Shown here: positions 4,556 through 6,951 of the stretch, in pieces
Layout of the letters: the number at the start of each line of letters is the position of its first letter
How positions within the stretch are numbered: position 1 is the stretch's first letter
Source: Candidatus Nomurabacteria bacterium CG_4_10_14_0_2_um_filter_30_12
GTDB taxonomy: Bacteria > Patescibacteriota > Minisyncoccia > Phycocordibacterales > UBA9973
Reading direction: 5' to 3'
DNA length: 6,951 bases
Assembly: GCA_002792755.1 (NCBI GenBank)
Contig: PFOY01000022.1
Coordinates: 1-6,951, forward strand
Made by a program: the position numbers and the translations under genes
Notes under the pieces: model-generated
Seen by the model: only the letters and a program-made list of their open reading frames with translations
Databases searched by the model: none
What the model was told of the DNA's origin: nothing

Positions 4556-6951
4556 ATGGTAAAAAAAATTATAGAAAAAAAAGAAGAATCTGTAGATAAA
4601 ATTATTCAAGTTGATGTTGTGAAAGAAATGCAAGAGTCTTACTTGGCATATGCAATGACCGTTATTACAGCACGTGCATTGCCTGATGTAAGAGATGGAT
4701 TAAAGCCAGTACATCGTAGAATTTTATTTGGTATGAATGAAATGGGTCTCACTTCTACTGCACGTTTTAGGAAATCAGCAGCAATAGTGGGAGATGTGTT
4801 AGGAAAATATCATCCACATGGAGATACTGCAGTTTACGATACTATGGTTGGAATGGCACAAGAATTTTCTTATCGTTATCCTTTAGTTTGGGGACAAGGC
4901 AACTTTGGATCAATCGATGGAGATAGCGCTGCTGCTATGCGTTATACAGAGGCGAAGATGACAAAGATATCAAATGAATTATTACGTGATCTTGAAAAAG
5001 AGACAGTTGATTTTCGTCCTAATTATGACCAAACTCGAAAGGAACCAGTAGTGCTTCCTACGGCTGTACCAGCATTGCTTTTAAATGGAACTCTTGGTAT
5101 TGCTGTCGGTATGGCTACAAATATTCCTCCGCATAACTTAGCTGAAGTATTAGATGCGACAAATTATTTAATTGAAAATGAAGACGTGACTACTGAAGAC
5201 TTAATGCAATTCGTAAAAGGTCCGGATTTTCCTACTGGTGGTATTGCATATAATTATAAAGATATGCTCCATGCATATAGTACTGGACGTGGAGGAGTCG
5301 TATGTCGTGGAGAAGCTGAAATAGTAGAACAAAAAGGAGGGTTCCAGATTATCATTACTTCTATTCCTTACAGAGTAAATAAAGCTAATCTTATAATGGC
5401 TATTGCAGAATTAGTGCAAGAGAAAAAACTTGATGGCATTAAGGGTCTTCGCGATGAATCGACTAGAGATATAAGAATTGTTATTGATTTAAAAAATACT
5501 GCTGTTCCTGAAAAAGTTTTAAATTATATTTATAAAAATACACAGCTCGAATCAAATTTTAATTTTAACGTCGTAGCATTAGTGGATGGTGTGCCACAGA
5601 CTCTTTCTTTAAAATCCATTCTTGCTTTATTTATTGAACACAGAAAAGAAGTTGTAAAAAGAAGAAGTGAATATGATTTAAGACGAGCACAAGAACGTGA
5701 ACATATACTACTCGGTTTAAAAAAGGCTCTTGATAAAATAGATCGTGTTATTACAGTTATTCGCGGGTCAAAAGATAGTCAAATTGCAAAATTTAATTTA
5801 ATGAAAGAATTTAAATTTTCAGAATTACAGGCGATAGCAATTTTGGAAATGAAACTACAAAAATTGGCTGGCCTTGAAAGAAAAGCAGTTGAAAATGAAC
5901 TTACAGAAAAACAAAAATTTATTGAAGAAATAAAGGCTCTTTTGGCAAGTTCAAAAAAAATATTGGCTCTTATATCAAAAGAATTAAAAGAAATTCGTGA
6001 GAAATATGCTGATGAGAGAAGAACAAAAATAGTTAAAGGTGGAAATAAAGAAATCTCTGATGAAGATTTAATTCCAGACAAGGAGACTATGCTTGTCTTT
6101 TCTGCTGGTGGATATGTAAAACGAACTGATCCTTTAGAATATCGTTCACAAAAAAGAGGTGGAGTCGGAGTCGTTGATCTTGAAACAAAAGAAGAAGATT
6201 TCGTAACAATGCTAGTCTCTGGGTCTACACATAGCGATTTACTTTTCTTTACTAATTTAGGAAAAGCTTATCAAATGAAAATGTATGATATACCAGAAGG
6301 ACGTCGTGCTACTCGTGGTAAATCTATTATGAATTTTTTGTCGTTAAATAATGATGAAAAAGTGACATCTATTTTACCAATGCCAAAAGATTTTGAGAAG
6401 ACTGGATCTTCATTGATGCTTGTCACTAAAAATGGTTTAGCAAAAAAGATGTCTAGTGCTAGTTTTAAAGATGTCAGAAGAAGTGGAATTATTGCTGTTA
6501 GATTAGATAAAGGAGATAGTCTTGTTTCAGCTCTTTTAACAAATAAAGGTGATGAAGTAATGCTTGCTACTACTGGTGGTCAATCTATTAAATTTAAAGA
6601 GGGAGATATTAGAGAAATGGGAAGGACTGCTGGAGGTGTACGTGGTATAAAACTCGGTAAAGCTGATGAGGTTATTAGTGTTGATGTAGTTAAAAAAGAA
6701 AATAAAGACGGTTCATTTTTGACGATGAGTGCAAATGGTTTTGGTAAGAAAACAGCTCTTAAAGAATATAAAGTTCAAAAAAGAGGAGGTTCTGGTATTA
6801 AAACAGCAAAAGTAACACCCAAAACAGGTAAATTAATAGTAGCTAAGGTATTGACTGGTGAAGAAGAAGAATTGATAGCAATGTCTAAAAAAGGACAAGT
6901 CATAAGGACAGCATTGAAAGATATTTCTTCTCTTGGTAGACAGACACAAGG
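4556..6951 (+). CDS. gyrA: DNA gyrase subunit A (3' partial)
   Basis: GyrA is the breakage-reunion subunit of DNA gyrase (A2B2), which introduces negative supercoils. The window holds 798 codons; gyrase A proteins are usually about 800-880 residues, so only a short C-terminus is missing. The start MVKKIIEKK lies 5 bases after the previous stop, with GGTAGAG (4541-4547) as a weak ribosome site. Visible landmarks: [24 protein letters not shown] (about 33-56), HPHGDT (86-91), catalytic Arg129-Tyr130 in [24 protein letters not shown], a coiled-coil region (about 365-470), and the C-terminal DNA-wrapping beta-pinwheel from about 510. The GyrA box at 532-538 is QKRGGVG (Lys/Arg is usual at the sixth position) and a second copy QKRGGSG lies at 741-747. 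Box, length and CTD favour GyrA over ParC. Thr91 and Asp95 correspond to E. coli Ser83 and Asp87. Trp112 replaces the Asp common at E. coli position 104. Arg is often CGT, suggesting strong expression. Confidence 0.96.
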   Translation, partial: MVKKIIEKKEESVDKIIQVDVVKEMQESYLAYAMTVITARALPDVRDGLKPVHRRILFGMNEMGLTSTARFRKSAAIVGDVLGKYHPHGDTAVYDTMVGMAQEFSYRYPLVWGQGNFGSIDGDSAAAMRYTEAKMTKISNELLRDLEKETVDFRPNYDQTRKEPVVLPTAVPALLLNGTLGIAVGMATNIPPHNLAEVLDATNYLIENEDVTTEDLMQFVKGPDFPTGGIAYNYKDMLHAYSTGRGGVVCRGEAEIVEQKGGFQIIITSIPYRVNKANLIMAIAELVQEKKLDGIKGLRDESTRDIRIVIDLKNTAVPEKVLNYIYKNTQLESNFNFNVVALVDGVPQTLSLKSILALFIEHRKEVVKRRSEYDLRRAQEREHILLGLKKALDKIDRVITVIRGSKDSQIAKFNLMKEFKFSELQAIAILEMKLQKLAGLERKAVENELTEKQKFIEEIKALLASSKKILALISKELKEIREKYADERRTKIVKGGNKEISDEDLIPDKETMLVFSAGGYVKRTDPLEYRSQKRGGVGVVDLETKEEDFVTMLVSGSTHSDLLFFTNLGKAYQMKMYDIPEGRRATRGKSIMNFLSLNNDEKVTSILPMPKDFEKTGSSLMLVTKNGLAKKMSSASFKDVRRSGIIAVRLDKGDSLVSALLTNKGDEVMLATTGGQSIKFKEGDIREMGRTAGGVRGIKLGKADEVISVDVVKKENKDGSFLTMSANGFGKKTALKEYKVQKRGGSGIKTAKVTPKTGKLIVAKVLTGEEEELIAMSKKGQVIRTALKDISSLGRQTQ

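Noticed and set aside
4319..4633. 104-codon minus strand frame
   Set aside because: Antisense to the small membrane protein and the gyrA start, with a Phe/Ile-rich low-complexity translation.
4826..4840. Quinolone-resistance substitution in GyrA (Thr91)
   Set aside because: Thr at this position is the natural residue in several bacteria and the acidic Asp95 is intact, so resistance cannot be inferred.
5779..6081. 100-codon minus strand frame inside gyrA
   Set aside because: Antisense to the conserved GyrA coiled-coil and linker region; Ser/Phe-rich shadow.
1..6951. Recoded UGA, as in some CPR lineages
   Set aside because: No in-frame TGA occurs in the long conserved genes and Trp is encoded by TGG; code 11 explains all frames.
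1..6951. CRISPR array, tRNA, rRNA, IS element or prophage
   Set aside because: No regularly spaced repeats, cloverleaf, rRNA motifs, transposase or phage-type genes were visible on either strand.

Overview
The window is AT-rich (roughly one third G+C by eye) and reads like a chromosomal segment of a Patescibacteria / Candidate Phyla Radiation bacterium, most likely a Parcubacteria-type lineage. This is inferred from low G+C, a compact four-domain ribosomal protein S1, a MurC with the divergent 'EACEYERSFLN' signature, a metallo-beta-lactamase-fold protein lacking most metal ligands, and a small one-helix membrane protein just before gyrA. All five visible stops are TAA or TAG, and the long genes have no in-frame TGA, so the standard bacterial code fits.

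Layout. Positions 1-1332 (+) hold murC, cut at its 5' end and carrying an in-frame 13-codon insertion built around a perfect 16-bp palindrome. Positions 1333-1619 hold no gene but contain a probable terminator, a perfect DnaA-box 9-mer, an AT-rich inverted repeat and a good sigma70-type promoter. Positions 1620-2258 (+) encode a probable secreted lysozyme-like peptidoglycan hydrolase. It converges on rpsA (2299-3378, -) across one perfect hairpin that can terminate both transcripts. The 226-bp divergent region 3379-3604 holds an rpsA promoter and a structured leader with a terminator-like hairpin and a possible antiterminator pairing. On the other strand it holds an extended -10 promoter that would give an almost leaderless mRNA. 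That promoter probably drives 3605-4249 (degenerate MBL-fold protein), 4302-4550 (one-helix membrane protein) and gyrA (4556 to beyond the window end).

The genes cover cell-wall precursor synthesis (MurC), probable wall remodelling (lysozyme-like protein), translation (S1) and DNA supercoiling (GyrA), so the region is mostly housekeeping. No phage, IS element, CRISPR array, toxin-antitoxin pair, tRNA or rRNA was seen. The most unusual signals are the palindromic insertion inside the murC reading frame and the attenuator-like rpsA leader. The metal-site loss in the MBL-fold protein is a third point of interest.
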